From contig OX388314.1 of assembly GCA_947579605.1 (NCBI GenBank), positions 6,138,001 to 6,202,000 on the forward strand: DNA of 64,000 nt, given 5' to 3'. Below the pieces are notes generated by a model, which worked only from the letters and a program-made list of their open reading frames with translations, did not search any database and was not told the origin of the DNA. Position numbers and translations under genes: made by a program. Within the stretch, counting starts at the first letter, position 1; each line of letters opens with the position of its first letter. This document shows positions 1 through 11,700 of this stretch, in pieces. The DNA is from Athripsodes cinereus (lineage: Eukaryota > Arthropoda > Insecta > Trichoptera > Leptoceridae).

Positions 1-904
1 AAAAACTCACCATTGTATAGTTTCTGTGTACAAGGACGAAATATCAACAGAAGTTATTAATATATGTACTTAATTTAATGCTCTCCTATTTTGAACAATA
101 TCTTGTTAAAGCAACGTGTTATCTTACAGAAAATACCTAAAAATATAAAAGTAGTGTATAGCTAAGGATGGTTCCTATAGTATTTAACGTTGTTTAGAGT
201 CAAAAACTTTACTTAAAACTTTAATAATAATAATTCTACGTGCTACTAATGTTTTGACAGGGATCCTGTCATTCTCTTGTGCAATATTTTGATAATCTAT
301 CTACTTCTTTTCAAAGGCGTTGGTGAATAGTGCCATCTTTACTTTGCTTGTAAAATTGATGACAGAATTATGACGTCGTTTTTATTCGATTTATGAATGT
401 TCGATTTGTGGTTGATGTCAGATAAATCAGAAAAATTTGACTAACTACAAGTATTAAGTAATATAAACCTCCAAATATTTTTCTTTTGCTGTGTCTGCTT
501 CTGGCGTAACGACGTTCAAGTGCTGTTTGTTACATGTTGTCATTATTGTTGTATTAAGATCTCACAATGTATAATTAACAACTTATAAATTTTCTATGTC
601 ACACGAGTTATTTATAGAAACCATTGTTCTCTTTCTCAAACACATATAATAATTAGAAGGTATATTGTCTTCGTATTTTGTACACAGCTTTCTTATATAT
701 GAGAGAACAAAGGAAATAAACGATCTTCTTCAATTTGACGTCAACTTTGTATCGTAATATAATGTGTGCATGTCGTTTACATAATAACATCGCTATCATT
801 GTAGTCGTGGTAGTGGTGTATTGTGTAAAGGAGCCTTTTAAATAATCAGGGATTAATCTTGTTATTCGTTGTAGTTTCAGATAAGCTGGACGTATCAAAA
901 TATT
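1..904. other. AT-rich stretch, no gene seen
   Basis: No recognisable protein, RNA or element. The only sizeable frame (653-910, minus strand, 85 codons) has low-complexity threonine and tyrosine runs and no family resemblance. Confidence 0.5.
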
Positions 905-965
905 ATTCATCTATTTTTTTTATATTTATTTATTTATACATACCTACATCCACGGCGTGAGCCTT
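905..965 (-). repeat. LINE-type 3' tail remnant (TAAA-rich)
   Basis: A (TTTA)n stretch is followed by CACGGCGTGAGCCTTTT. The same tail-plus-motif occurs at 9690-9735, and in the opposite orientation with variants at 11535-11575 and 26100-26145. On the minus strand this reads as a short conserved end followed by an (AATA)n tail, the usual signature of a severely 5'-truncated retroposon. The family is not identified. Confidence 0.5.
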
Positions 966-1264
966 TTAAATGTTATATTATGCATAAAAACAAATCACAA
1001 TTCTCATTCACAACACAGTTGGAACAAGACGAGAACAACAATTGGCGAAGAACAAAATATAATTGGGAATCAAATTATAAAATAAGTCAAATCAAATCAT
1101 TTAGAAAATTAGTAAATTTTGTACTTATACTCCTGTTAACCGATATAATTTATGTCCTGTTTTGTACTTATTATATGGTAATTCACTTAATAAATGATTA
1201 CTCCAACAAAATCTTGTTGATTTCACAAAAATAGCACAATGCTGTAGTATAAAATAACACCAGA

Positions 1265-1282
1265 CCTAACCTAACCTAACCT
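1265..1282. repeat. Short interstitial telomere-type repeat (CCTAA)3
   Basis: Three full CCTAA units plus CCT. The complement, TTAGG, is the canonical telomere unit of most insects. It is too short to be a telomere and may be a scar of repair or chance. It supports an insect origin. Confidence 0.6.
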
Positions 1283-3100
1283 GCAATCAGTCAAACGTAA
1301 AAAAATATATGCTGAGCGTCTACGACAATGTAAATAAGAAATTTTGCGCTCAATAAATCACCAATTTTTTTGTTCTTCAGATGAAATACTATATAACTGC
1401 TTAAAAATAATCCAAAATATCTACGTTTAGGCACGTCCAGAAGATCTGACAAAGTTCAAAATTTTCTCTCCTAGATATTGTCAATAATCTTTTTTTTTTC
1501 AGTACTACAGAGACAACATACCTTCGTAAATTACGATGAAACAAAGCGATCTTAATGACACAACTATCACTAATATTCAAAACACTCGAGAAAAATATTT
1601 ATTATTGTGATCCTTTTTCAAGAAAAAAAGTGTGTCAGAGCTTCAGCTATTAAGATAGTTGATATCCAAGACTCTTTATACTGCGCTATGGAATCCTCGT
1701 TTCCTTTAGCATTCAGTACACTGAAGGCCAGGTGTCGGTTATTACGCTTCGTCCTTATAATTTATATCACCATTAATGAGTTTTCTTCCATATCTCACCT
1801 TTTAATAAAATACAACAATCACCCATTAGTGTTTTGGAAAATATAGCAGTCTTCTATTATTATACTCAGTTGATCGGTGTATAGATTCGTAACCTAATTA
1901 CATTACTACGTTAGTTCACTACAACCTAGAAAACTTATCCCTGAATGAGATTTTAAACACCTTATAATGCTCCACTTGGTTTCAAGGACCAATTATTAAT
2001 ACGTATCTATAGATACATCAATTACCTGCAAATATAGTAGCAAAAGATGTAATTGTAAACTCGTAGCACTTATTATTTTATACATTGGAAACCTCATAAA
2101 AAACACAAAGGATTATTATTATTTTTAATTCTCAAATTACTCATAATACTTTTTTCTGAAACATGTCGGTAACTTTTCAGTTTACAAACTTTCAGAACAT
2201 CACAAGCCTCGTCTTTTGCTTCTTAAGCTTCCGCTTCTTCGAAACTAGGAATATATTTTTCATACAATGTTACGGAGTAAATCAGGGAAAGATCAATGCA
2301 CTTATTTACGATATTATTTCTCTCAGAGCGCTGGTATGGTACAGACAGATGGTATAGGCAAAGATGAATCAGAATATCGGATAGTTCATTGAAAGAAAGT
2401 TTGTGGACCTAGTTTAAAATTACTAGATTGCTTAGACTAGATCTTACATATTGTTGCTAAGCCAAAATGTGTGCGAGGAAGGGATAAAAATCCTTTATAA
2501 TATGTATGGACAAAAAGTTAATTATTCGGTCCACTGAACTGTCAAGGCCGATTTCATTGTCATGATATTTAATTTATATAACTAATTAATCAAATAATTT
2601 TGATCCCAAAGCGCTCGAAAATGAAATTATGAAAACACGACACAATATTATTGTGAAACTGTGAAACATGCAAGGCTTTCTGTATGTCCTCTAAGTCTCT
2701 TTCTATTAGACATATTTTTCCATAATACCTAGGGAATATTGTAATAGGCGATGCGTGATACTGCTTATAGAATAGTTCATGGCTATTCAATAATAGTAAT
2801 AATATTATTTTTAGTTTAGCTCGGAACATCCTTTTTCATCTTTTGGCTCTTTTTTTTTAAGTACAATGGAAACTGACCCCAATTTCCAGTGTATTTCTCG
2901 ATTTTCATGATATTCCTAACGTTGTGATGTCGTTGTCATGTGAACGGTGTGTTGTGGAAGAAGGTCATCTAGGTCGCCAGACGTGAATACATAAAATACC
3001 CTATTTCAAGCATGATGCCAATGTTTTCATTATTTTCTATTGACTGAAACCATTTAAGTTTGCCATATATTCATATACCTACCATTAGATATTATCACAA
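1283..3100. other. AT-rich stretch, no gene seen
   Basis: Short AT-driven frames only (for example 1607-1846 and 2163-2357 plus, 2590-2829 minus). None has a recognisable domain, codon bias or splice context. Confidence 0.5.
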
Positions 3101-3466
3101 TACCATCACTGCATATTCCACAAGGGGGCTAGACAACAAACTAGCTGCATATCGTCGGTATACAATGAAAATCCACTAACTCCAATTTTGGGTGAAATGG
3201 AGTTAAATATGAAGGTATCGAAAAAAAAACATGTTCTATCTACAGAGAAAATCCACCTCCTCCTATAAGCTACCATTTTTGAACTATGTCCATACCAAGA
3301 AATAACTAACTCCAAAATGTGCTGTTTGACAACAAAGAAAAACCACTAAAGTACTTAAGTGGATTTTTAGTAGATTCTTTATGAAAAATATTACAATTTC
3401 GCTACAGAGAAAATCCACTAAATGCCTTTAGTGGAATGTTATCCTTCAAATACCATCATCTGGTGT

Positions 3467-4703
3467 AAGTCCAATGTATTATAGCCGAAAAATATGTCTA
3501 TATAACCTCACCATTTATGAGTCTGCACCACCTAATGCTGCGTATTGCTTTTTGTTGGACAGAATTAAATGGGAAACTAAGCAGCTGTGATATAGGAACT
3601 TGTTTGCTCCGATACATTAACACTTTACCACTCCATGTCACAGAGGTATAATTTTTTTTCTGATACATGTGGTGGCCAGAGCCGCAATAAAAAATGTTGC
3701 TGCACTTTTATGGTATATAACATTTGGTGACTCCTTCCCATACCCGGATATCTCAGAAGTCGGGGGACTTCTATCTATCCGCTCTTCTAAGCTAAACTTT
3801 TGTCCTCACGGGCGGGCCCTGATGGGCAGCCTGAGAGGGTGGCCGGTCAATACCGCCTCGTGGGAATCTTTTATGCTACATTTACGTCTTCGATGCTCCT
3901 CTCAGGAGGATGAAATTCAATCATAAACAATAGATAAATATTTAATGATAAACTAAAATGACCAACAAAAGACCCAAACAAATAACAATCAAGCATAATA
4001 ACTATCAATAAATATAGTGCCTAATTTAGAGCCAGAGGCCAAAGTAAGCAACAATCAATCCTAGAGCACTCCTACCTCAGTCGGGGGTAAACCCGGCTAA
4101 CGCAGGAGATCCCACCGAGAAACCTATGTCTCCACAAATTCCAAAAATGCCCCAACATCCATTACCTCGGGGCACTCCCGGAGGATATGCTCCGCACTCT
4201 GTGCACCCGTCCCACAAACACACCACGGATTCTCCACTAGTCCAAGTTCAAAGAGCTTACCCTTAAGATTGCGTTATGGTATATAGTGCAAACATCACCA
4301 CATGTTTATACGATTGGACAGAATTTTTTGGGAAGTGGACATTTGTACATGGACGTAGATTTCATGCACAGCAGCATTGAAAGGGCTAAGAAATTTGAGC
4401 CAGTTTATACCACTTAAGACTGGATGTCCATATTTAAAATTACTAGATCAAATAGATAGTGAAACAAAAAAGTTTCACATACGATGTAACAGAATTGAAA
4501 TTTAGCAATACGCTAGATTTAACACAATTGTCGGTAATAGTGATCCTTCTCTTCCCAAACAAATTAATAAAATGTACACAAGAGTTCTACTAATAAGTGC
4601 CACTAAAAAGAAAGATCTCATGGAACTTTGCAAAACTAATGTTATACCCAAAGAATACCATAGCTGGTATAATAATTATTCCAAACTCTTCTTCGGCAAT
4701 TGA
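3467..4703 (+). pseudogene. Broken transposase-like gene of the 2-kb transposon
   Basis: Discontinuous frames carry motifs I recognise from a multicopy insect transposon-associated protein family. An aspartate motif FSDTCGGQSRNKK lies near 3660-3700. After the inserted LINE, a motif NFLGSGHLYMDVDFMHSSIE lies near 4320-4375. A tail with KKKDLMELCKTNVIPKEYH runs towards the stop at 4701-4703. Between them are in-frame stops (near 3590 and 4420), frameshifts and the 554-bp LINE insertion, so no functional product is possible. The conserved D and H/E-rich motifs suggest a DDE-type nuclease, which is an inference. The frame upstream of 3467 is not traceable. Confidence 0.65.
3720..4273 (-). mobile_element. 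5'-truncated LINE inserted in the transposase pseudogene
   Basis: It is flanked by a perfect 12-bp direct repeat, TTATGGTATATA, at 3708-3719 and 4274-4285. On the minus strand near the 4273 end it encodes the C-terminal tail of a LINE ORF2: residues like LVENPWCVCGTG then SAEHILRECPE, the CxC...H...C zinc ribbon that follows the RNase H domain in I/R1/Jockey-type elements. The rest is 3' untranslated sequence with TCGGGGGACTT and CTCACGGGCGGGCC blocks. Fragments of the same 3' region recur at 14233-14320 and 27240-27335. No A-rich tail is seen. Confidence 0.8.
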
Positions 4704-5315
4704 TTGTATGCCGAAAGCTGCGGTTGACGATAGTATGAGTAAATGTGAAGAACAATAATATTATTTTTTAATTTTTTTAATAAGTCAATCTTCATTTTTA
4801 ATGTCTAAAGACATGACTGATAGTCCAATTTTATTTTGCAGTATTTTTTTTAACATGCCTCAGAAATAACTGCCTTCGTTATTTTATACACAAGTAAACT
4901 CTTTGAAATATGTAGGTACCCGTTTTCTTACTATCTTGGTCAGAGAAAAACCACTATCCATTTTATGGTGACTGAGGTGTTTTAAACTTAAAAATTATTA
5001 TTATTAAATTTAAATATAATATATTATTCTATAATTCACATTTAGAAAACTGTTGGTTCTTCTATATGTAGTAATTATTTCTTAGAATTTCCCTGTGGTT
5101 CAGTTTTTATAGAAGATCAAACTTTATATTTCAATTATCTCTGAATAGACTTTTGTGGAGTTAGTGGATTGTCATTGTAAACCGACGATATAATAAAAAT
5201 GCAAGCTGACTCTCCGTGCCTCAAAAATAAAGGCATTCAGGGTGGGTGGCAAACCTCGTCGATGATTTTCAGGTGTAAAATGTCTTTATTTTTTGGACAC
5301 CTGTCTTTATGCAAG

Positions 5316-5940
5316 TTTATATAATAGAATACGCATACATTCCTTCGCGTTTAATCATTATTATTTAACAAATTATTGTCTCCTAATATTTTAACATGGA
5401 AGTAATAAATTCAGTGCGAGTGAAAAATCAACTTACATAAAATACGAGTATAATATTTTTTATGATATCAAAAAAGTTTTTTTTTTAAAACCGAAATCCT
5501 TAATAATACCTAGTTGTATGGGTAGTTATGTTGGTAGTTTATTTCGTTGTGAGAAGCTTGTTAAAAACAATGTCAGAGGTAATATACCTAGTGGAATTGA
5601 TTTGGTGAAATATTTTGAATATGCGACGAAATTCACGGTAGATGAGTCACGCTGTAATGTGTCTGCCCTTGGTGTCAGGGTTGTCCCATATAACAAATAT
5701 TACAGTAATAACTGACTCCTTAATACAATTCCGCATTACATTACATACATACTAGACACATTTGATTTATTTTTTCCCTTCATTTTTGGGGAAACTGTTT
5801 CATTTCGTCACAATCATTGATGATTTCTCATGCATGTTTCTTTATACATACATACATACATGAAGACAATATTTTGTTTTTAGATTAACTAACTAGACAT
5901 TTTTTTTAAGATGTGCTGTTTTGGGGAAAAACCATCGCAA
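5316..5940. other. AT-rich stretch, no gene seen
   Basis: Contains a short (CATA)n run near 5846-5862 and a 65-codon unrecognised frame (5518-5715, plus). No other support for function. Confidence 0.45.
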
Positions 5941-5948
5941 GGGGTCAT

Positions 5949-6090
5949 TTAAGAATCATAGCACCTCTTGAACAATAGGGTCTTTAACTCCGCCTTGAAT
6001 ACCTCCACACTCTCTAGATTTCGCAAATCATAGGGAATTTTGTTCCACAGCATCGGACCAACCACAAAGAAGGCACGGTCACCATAGCTT
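5949..6090 (-). pseudogene. LINE ORF2 C-terminus remnant (CR1/L2-like)
   Basis: The minus-strand translation shows YGDRAFFVVGPMLWN, then IPYDLRNLESVEVFKAELKT and a stop at 5949-5951. This is the classic C-terminal signature of CR1/L2-type reverse transcriptase ORFs (GDRAF...GP..WN.LP..LR....F...LK). The frame is stopped just upstream, so only ~47 codons survive. It resembles the fragments at 10320-10480, 18385-18745 and 19976-20228 but is more diverged. Confidence 0.75.
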
Positions 6091-6099
6091 TAGAGTCGC

Positions 6100-7765
6100 A
6101 GAAACTTTTGTTCACCTACTAGTTTTATATTAACTATATAGATTAAATTGGACTCATAACGTCGCCCATCGCTAAATATTTTGTCATCATAACGCACCCA
6201 TTTGATCTCGAAATATAGTGACATAGTTAGTGCAAAAAGTCGAATAAGGTGGCTTAGTTTATACGATTTCTTTCGTTGTTACGTCATATCTACTCATGAA
6301 AACTTGATGGTTAAATAATTGAAAACTTTTGACAATTATCGATGAAGCACGTCGCTTTCTTGAGTTTATGTCTCATCTGAGTGGTGGACATAAGATCAAT
6401 TTTATAAACTTCTCCATATCAGTTTTTTTAAACTGATTCTCATAAATACTAACACACGTACACCGTAAAAGTATTGAAAGTAAATATGTTATAACGCTTA
6501 TAAATGTAAACTAGATACTAAACTCTACTATGTAAACTCAATATTATGCAACATGTCATAAAAGCATATCAATTTTTATTTGCTCATACATGGTTTATAA
6601 ATAATATAATAATAAATGTAAGGTATTATTTTAAACGTTGTGGTGTTGTATTAAATGTGTGTAAACACTGTTTCGTTTTTTTTTGTTTTGTTGACCGAAT
6701 ATTATTAACTAACGCTCACCGCAGCTTTATCTAATGAAACCGGATACCCTTACTTTCCTACAGCTAATGTTATCAAATCAACATTTTACACAAAAGTAAA
6801 CAATAATTTTCGTATTATAATAAACCGGACAATTTATTTTTGTGTATACACTAATATTGCTTTTCATTATCATTTCGTGGAAAGCATTTAACTTATATTG
6901 ATACTTTTGAGTAGGTGGCATAAGTGACTTTTTTATATTTAAAAGTGACGGATGATGCTAATTCGGGATTCAAAATCGATCTTTATATTCAGTTTTAGTT
7001 TACTTTCGTTTAATCGATTATCTAATAAAAATATAGCGGGGAATTTTAATGACTAACATTATCATAAATTAAAAATTAAAAAAAACAGTATTGGGTAATG
7101 TCAAATCAGATCCTACAACCCACATGATGGATGTGTGTTGAGTACATTGGATAGGCGAACACGTCTGATGAACTCTATGGAAGTATTGAAAGAAAAAAAT
7201 TGTGTCCAATAACTGGAGTTAGTGGCAATGGATCCTTTCTGCCTACCCCACGTGAATGACTGAGATGGAGTATTAAGTATGTACGAGTATGTATGCTTTT
7301 AAATTTAAATAATAGGCAATAACGATTTAATATATTTTTTTCCCTTAAAATAAAGACGATTTTCTACCGATAATATCTCTTTAAGGAAACATAACAGGTA
7401 TCGTTATCGAGAGTTTGTTGTATGAATATGTAATATCTGGTACATAATGTGATATTATAATATCAAATTGTAAGTAAATAGTCGTTACATCATAATTCCG
7501 GTACACATTTGTATTGGTTATTCATCTGGTACGATTATTTTATTAGTATCGTAAAGTAATATGTACTGCTTAGTATTACTCTTTATGCTCATCTTTAATG
7601 GGTATTTCGTTCATGTGTAAATATTATTATGAATATTACACAATATTATTTTACATATAACAGGAACTTCGGAGAGATGTGGAAAAATTACAGATATTCT
7701 TCTTCCATACCTTGAAGGCATCTCTTACGAGTTGAATAGCCAAGAGATTTTTTTTTTTTATAAGA
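6100..7765. other. AT-rich stretch, no gene seen
   Basis: No recognisable domain or element. A 62-codon AT-rich frame at 6546-6734 has no support. Confidence 0.45.
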
Positions 7766-7769
7766 AGAT

Positions 7770-7950
7770 ATGTCTGGGTTTTGTTATAAACCCAAATATA
7801 ACCTTATACACCTTTCACAGTAAGCTACTAAAAACTTGTGTCGTGAAAGGGGAGTTTGCCGGCACCTGGTATCGAACCATCGACCCCTTGTTTACGAGGC
7901 CGAGACTCTACCTCCAAGCTACCGACGAACTCAAAAAATTAATTAACACA
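7770..7950 (-). mobile_element. tRNA-derived SINE
   Basis: On the minus strand the sequence starts with TCGGTAGCTTGGAGG, a tRNA box-A-like element, and about 45 bases on has GGTTCGATACC, a near-perfect box B. A short body follows, ending with repeated GGGTTT. A second, more decayed copy of the same family lies at 45520-45680; it shares the box region and the body (GTTTGCCGGCA, TACACCTTTCACAGTAAGCT as read on the plus strand). The two copies and internal Pol III-like boxes support a SINE rather than a tRNA gene: there is no acceptor-stem pairing. Confidence 0.75.
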
Positions 7951-8019
7951 GTCATACAATCAATCAATACAAGTAAAAAATAGGATTATCCAAGCAAAAT
8001 AAAAGATAACGTGCACATA

Positions 8020-8115
8020 ATAATGGAGGTCGTCTTCCCTGTGCTAAGAAAATAAGACATTCAAGGTAGATAGCATACCTCATCGCCAAAATTGAAGATA
8101 AATTCATGAATTTTA
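8020..8115 (-). repeat. Fragment of the ~250-bp retroposon family
   Basis: Shares GTCGTCTTCC.TGTGC, AAGACATTCA and CCTCATCGC blocks in the same order as the better copy at 13797-14035. About 40 per cent of the unit is present. Confidence 0.55.
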
Positions 8116-8224
8116 TTATAAGTTTAGTATATGTTTAGTATACGACTGTTAGTATATGTTGTAGGCAAATGTGAGATTCATTTGTAGCTCAAAGGTTAAT
8201 ATCTCTCGGTATCACGAAAGCGAT

Positions 8225-8535
8225 AGATTTTGATAATTCAAATTCAAATTCAAATATTTTTATTAATCAAAAAAAAAAATACATGCAATAAAACAAAACA
8301 ATAACATAAGACAAAGTAATAAATTCAAGTACTCCCCAATTTGAGCATAGCTCGTGTTTTGGGGAGGAGTAAACTACATACATATAAACATATTCTGTTT
8401 TATCTCAACCCTATATCTTAGGGTAGAAACAATTCATATATATCCAATCAGTCACACCTATAAGATATGCGACAAGATAATAAAAGAAAAAAAAAAAAAA
8501 AAAAACACATAAATACACACAAAAAAAAACAAAGG
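8225..8535 (-). repeat. LINE 3' end with A/T-rich tail
   Basis: Three ATTCAA units are followed by TTTTTATTAAT, long A runs and a stem-loop (CTCCCCAA...TTGGGGAG, near 8331-8366). The layout (tail at left, GC-richer hairpin inside) fits a retroposon 3' UTR read on the minus strand. No coding part was found, so the family is unknown. Confidence 0.4.
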
Positions 8536-8539
8536 ACAT

Positions 8540-9485
8540 ATAATGTTACCCACTGTTACCGAATATCCGGATAATTTTTGAAACATTAAACTTACAAGTT
8601 TCATCATTCAGTTGTTAAAAAAATGTAAATTATAATTTATTTGTTTCACTTTATCTTTTTTCTCTGAGCTATTAAATTTCAGTTACGGTTGTTTTACAAT
8701 TCGATCGTAAGGTAGGTAGGTACTACTTGTGAAATATTCTGGAATTTAAATGAAAGATACGTTTATACTCGTATTATCGGTACAACACCATAATAATAAT
8801 CTGCTATTATTGTGAGAGCGCTGTCCATTAGCATGGACCCTTTTTGAAAATTTCGACTTTGCTTAAAAGGTAACAAAAGGTTTCAAAATAATAACGCGCT
8901 ATACATCATTATCAAATAAATATCATCCATTTCACTTACGATCGTTTTGTGCACATCTTCATTTTTCAAGTTTTTTTTCACTTTTGCAGGAATTTCCCAA
9001 AAAATATGTTTTTTTCTTCTCAGAATATCGAATTTTTCGAACCAATCTGAAAGCAAAAGACGACACCTTATCGCAATTATTTTTTAACTATGTGTTTGTA
9101 ACGTCTTTCGGGACCTTTTTCTTGCGGTGCTCGAAGGAAAACTTAACATAATTTTTTTTCATACAATCGTGATCCAGACTACTGTATTATAGTATCAGTG
9201 TTTAATAACAATTGCCACAGGAATGTAGGTGAATGTTCATCCAAGAATTGGAACAGGAAGGAGAGGAAGATAATATTTGTGTTGTTTTGTGTTGGTTATT
9301 GAGATACTTCGATGCATGTAGAACACAATAAATACTATATTCTTATATCATATATGATATAATAATTTGCTATAATGTTATACTATTCGCGAAGAATATC
9401 TGTTGACATTACACAAATAGAGATTATTAAATTTTTCTCATCTGACGTAACACTCTTTCGACAATTTGAATTTATTAATTTTCTT
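8540..9485. other. AT-rich stretch, no gene seen
   Basis: Nothing recognisable on either strand. Confidence 0.45.
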
Positions 9486-9494
9486 TTCTTTTTT

Positions 9495-9660
9495 TATTAT
9501 TGGATATGGCAATATGGTTGGTTGCTATATGTTTGGTTTTTTAATAATTGGAAATGGCAATATGTTTGAATTTTTTTATAATTGGATATGGCAATATGTT
9601 TGTATGCAACATGTTTGGAATTTTTTATAATTAAATATGGATATAAGTTTGTATCTTGAA
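9495..9660. repeat. Imperfect tandem array around TTGGATATGGCAATATG
   Basis: Four diverged units with cores at 9502, 9550, 9584 and 9633, spaced 34-49 bases apart. The unequal spacing suggests an old, degenerating minisatellite. Confidence 0.6.
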
Positions 9661-9684
9661 AGTGGAATAGGTCAAGATATTTAT

Positions 9685-9740
9685 TATTTATTTATTTCAA
9701 TCATATACGGCGTGAGCCTTTTACATGTTTATAAATTATG
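9685..9740 (-). repeat. LINE-type 3' tail remnant
   Basis: A (TTTA)n run, then ACGGCGTGAGCCTTTTACATG. It is the same terminal motif as at 905-965 in the same orientation. Confidence 0.5.
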
Positions 9741-10319
9741 ACAGATAACAACAACAACAACAATATGCAAAGGAAGATATTCTATAAATAAAGTTTATCA
9801 TTATTTTTAAGAAATATATAGGTAAGTCTGATTGCAGTTGTTTTACTAATAGCTCGGAAGATGTTGCGATGGGTACGAATAGAATAGCATTTACGAATAA
9901 ATTGCCTTTTACAGAACCTTCGAAATATTCTTTGCCTAGGACACCGCGGATATATTTTATTGTATGTTGATAAGTTGTAAAAAGAAAATTACGTAGGTAT
10001 TCAAAAAATTTCAAGTTAATGCTGAGTAACTTTATTTTTACACAATGTATTTTCATTTGTAAAGTTATTGTGATTTGAATATATCGTGCAATTTTTTGTG
10101 AATTAAATATTTGCTTTATATAATAATGCTTTAAAGACAAATCGTGCATATTGTTATTGTTGTACTTCGTGATGTCTATAAATAGTTCTGACTTTTATAA
10201 ATATAACTCCATTTAAGTAAAGTCGTATGCAGATGGAGCGATTGTCGTTTCCCTTGTATTAATCTTTTACACTATTCGATCAAAAAAAAAATCTTTTCGA
10301 GTCGTTTGATAATTATTAC

Positions 10320-10482
10320 ACAGTTATGTGGAATCGCCTACCGGTGCTATTGAGAGACAGTCACCAGCTTCAGAAGCAAATTAAAAACTGAACTCTTCAC
10401 TGGCGCCCTTGAGACGGTCTAGGTACTGTTAAACGGCGTCAAAAATAAAATCATCCAAAATCATCATCAGTGATTTTGCTTC
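10320..10482 (+). pseudogene. LINE ORF2 C-terminus remnant with (ATC)n tail
   Basis: Frames give WNRLPVLLRDSHQLQ then, after a frameshift, FRSKLKTELFTGA, followed by a 3' segment ACGGCGTCAAAAATAAAATC and an ATC-rich tail. The same end is better preserved, in the opposite orientation, at 19976-20228. CR1/L2-like family; 5'-truncated and frame-broken. Confidence 0.75.
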
Positions 10483-10549
10483 CAATAATTCAAATATTTT
10501 AATTTTTTAAATTTTTTAATTCCATTTTCATTAGTTTCTTCAAATTAGT

Positions 10550-11075
10550 ACGATAGGGTTATTCCGTGTCAAATCATCACACTGATTCAGACTTAATGTC
10601 TCAGATTTTCATGATTTTTTTTTATGCAGCAATATATCATAGACTTATGAAAAAATACCAAATTTCAGTTATGTAGCACAATTAACTTTGAAGTTATTAA
10701 TTTTTAAAAATCACACTTTTTATGAAAAAATCTCATGTCAAGGCACCTTTGGATGCCTATAGACTGGCAATGTGTGTGATGATATAAACCTGGGAGAGGT
10801 CTCGTTTTAAAGCTGTTGAATGGGGCTTTAATCTGATGTGGCACAGGATAGGGGTCACGGTTTGAAGAGACAATTTTAAAAATTCCAAAAAATTGACAAA
10901 AATAGTTTGTAATGTATTAATGCATATACCAAAATTCTATTATGGGATCTCAATGGGATCAGGAGATACAGGGCTTCAGAAATGCATGCATCGTGATATT
11001 GCGTGTTTTGACACCTTTGGATGCCTATAGACTGGCAACCAATGATGATATAAACCTGGGAGTGGTCATATTTTA
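10550..11075. repeat. Interspersed repeat with internal direct duplication
   Basis: Two near-identical ~60-bp blocks, at 10741-10801 and 11006-11067, share CACCTTTGGATGCCTATAG, ACTGGCAA and GATGATATAAACCTGGGAG. They lie 265 bases apart in direct orientation. No inverted repeats or coding motifs identify the element class. Confidence 0.5.
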
Positions 11076-11519
11076 AATATTAATGTATGCTGGAATTGAA
11101 ACTGACCAGATTTTTTTATGATTATTCAGGTAGGAAAATTAAGTTTAGAAAATTTAGAACAGTATACAGTATTTACCTTTCACAATGCATAGATAAATTG
11201 GATTTCATGAAATTTTTCCAAAAATACAACTGTAGGCACAGCATTACATAATAAAAATATATTTTAGTATTTTGTTGGTAACTGCTTATGTTTGCTTTTT
11301 TTATTTAGATTCAATTGAAGTATTTAAGTAAATGACGTTCAATTCCAACCGTTGTTATTGACATTAACAATAAATTTTTGAGTAGTGAATATTATTTTCG
11401 GTATACTATCGCCATGCTTTTCGCAAGATCATCGTCACGCCATGTTTCGTGGTAAGAATTTTAGAATAAGCTCGTAAATAATTTTACTCATTCACATAAT
11501 AAAGCATAATGTTTTGTTT

Positions 11520-11580
11520 TGTAATATATTTTTTTGTAAAAGGCAATTGCCGTGTATTGAATAAATAAATAAATAACTGT
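11520..11580 (+). repeat. LINE-type 3' tail remnant (AATA)n
   Basis: AAAAGGCAATTGCCGTGTATT is followed by (AATA)4. It is the plus-orientation counterpart of the tails at 905 and 9685. Confidence 0.45.
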
Positions 11581-11700
11581 GAGATGAGTGACCTCTACGT
11601 TACCAAAAAGAAAAATTAATTGTCTTTTATCAAATATGTATTTAATAAATAATAGTTTTAAGTTTACCTACCTACGCGAATATATTATCTAAATATTTGC

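Larger units (their letters stand above)
3153..5187 (+). mobile_element. 2.0-kb DNA transposon with 31-bp terminal inverted repeats
   Basis: The left terminus 3153-3183 and the reverse complement of the right terminus 5157-5187 agree at 29 of 31 positions; both begin CGTCGGT and end AATCCACTAACTCC. The flanks carry ATAT on both sides (3149-3152 and 5188-5191), consistent with a 4-bp target duplication, although ATAT is self-complementary so the boundary is slightly ambiguous. Subterminal copies of the AATCCACTAA/TTAGTGGATT motif recur inside both ends (near 3240, 3345, 3410, 4950), a pattern typical of transposase-binding arrays. It contains a broken transposase-like gene and a nested LINE. 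The superfamily is uncertain. A 4-bp duplication would fit Sola-type elements, but I cannot prove that. Confidence 0.8.
3101..5315 (-). repeat. ~200-bp retroposon copy split by a DNA transposon
   Basis: Bases 3101-3152 match the first part, and 5192-5315 the second part, of the high-copy repeat seen intact at 13797-14035 and 52967-53690. In those copies AGCTGCATAT runs on almost directly into ATGCAAGCTG. Here the two halves are separated by the 2-kb inverted-repeat element at 3153-5187. This dates the DNA transposon as younger than this repeat copy. Confidence 0.75.

Noticed and set aside
1265..1282. Telomere end
   Set aside because: Only three CCTAA units, with ordinary sequence on both sides.
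9736..10149. 137-codon minus-strand frame
   Set aside because: AT-driven composition, cysteine run from a (TTG)n repeat, no domain recognised; only adjacent to a LINE tail.
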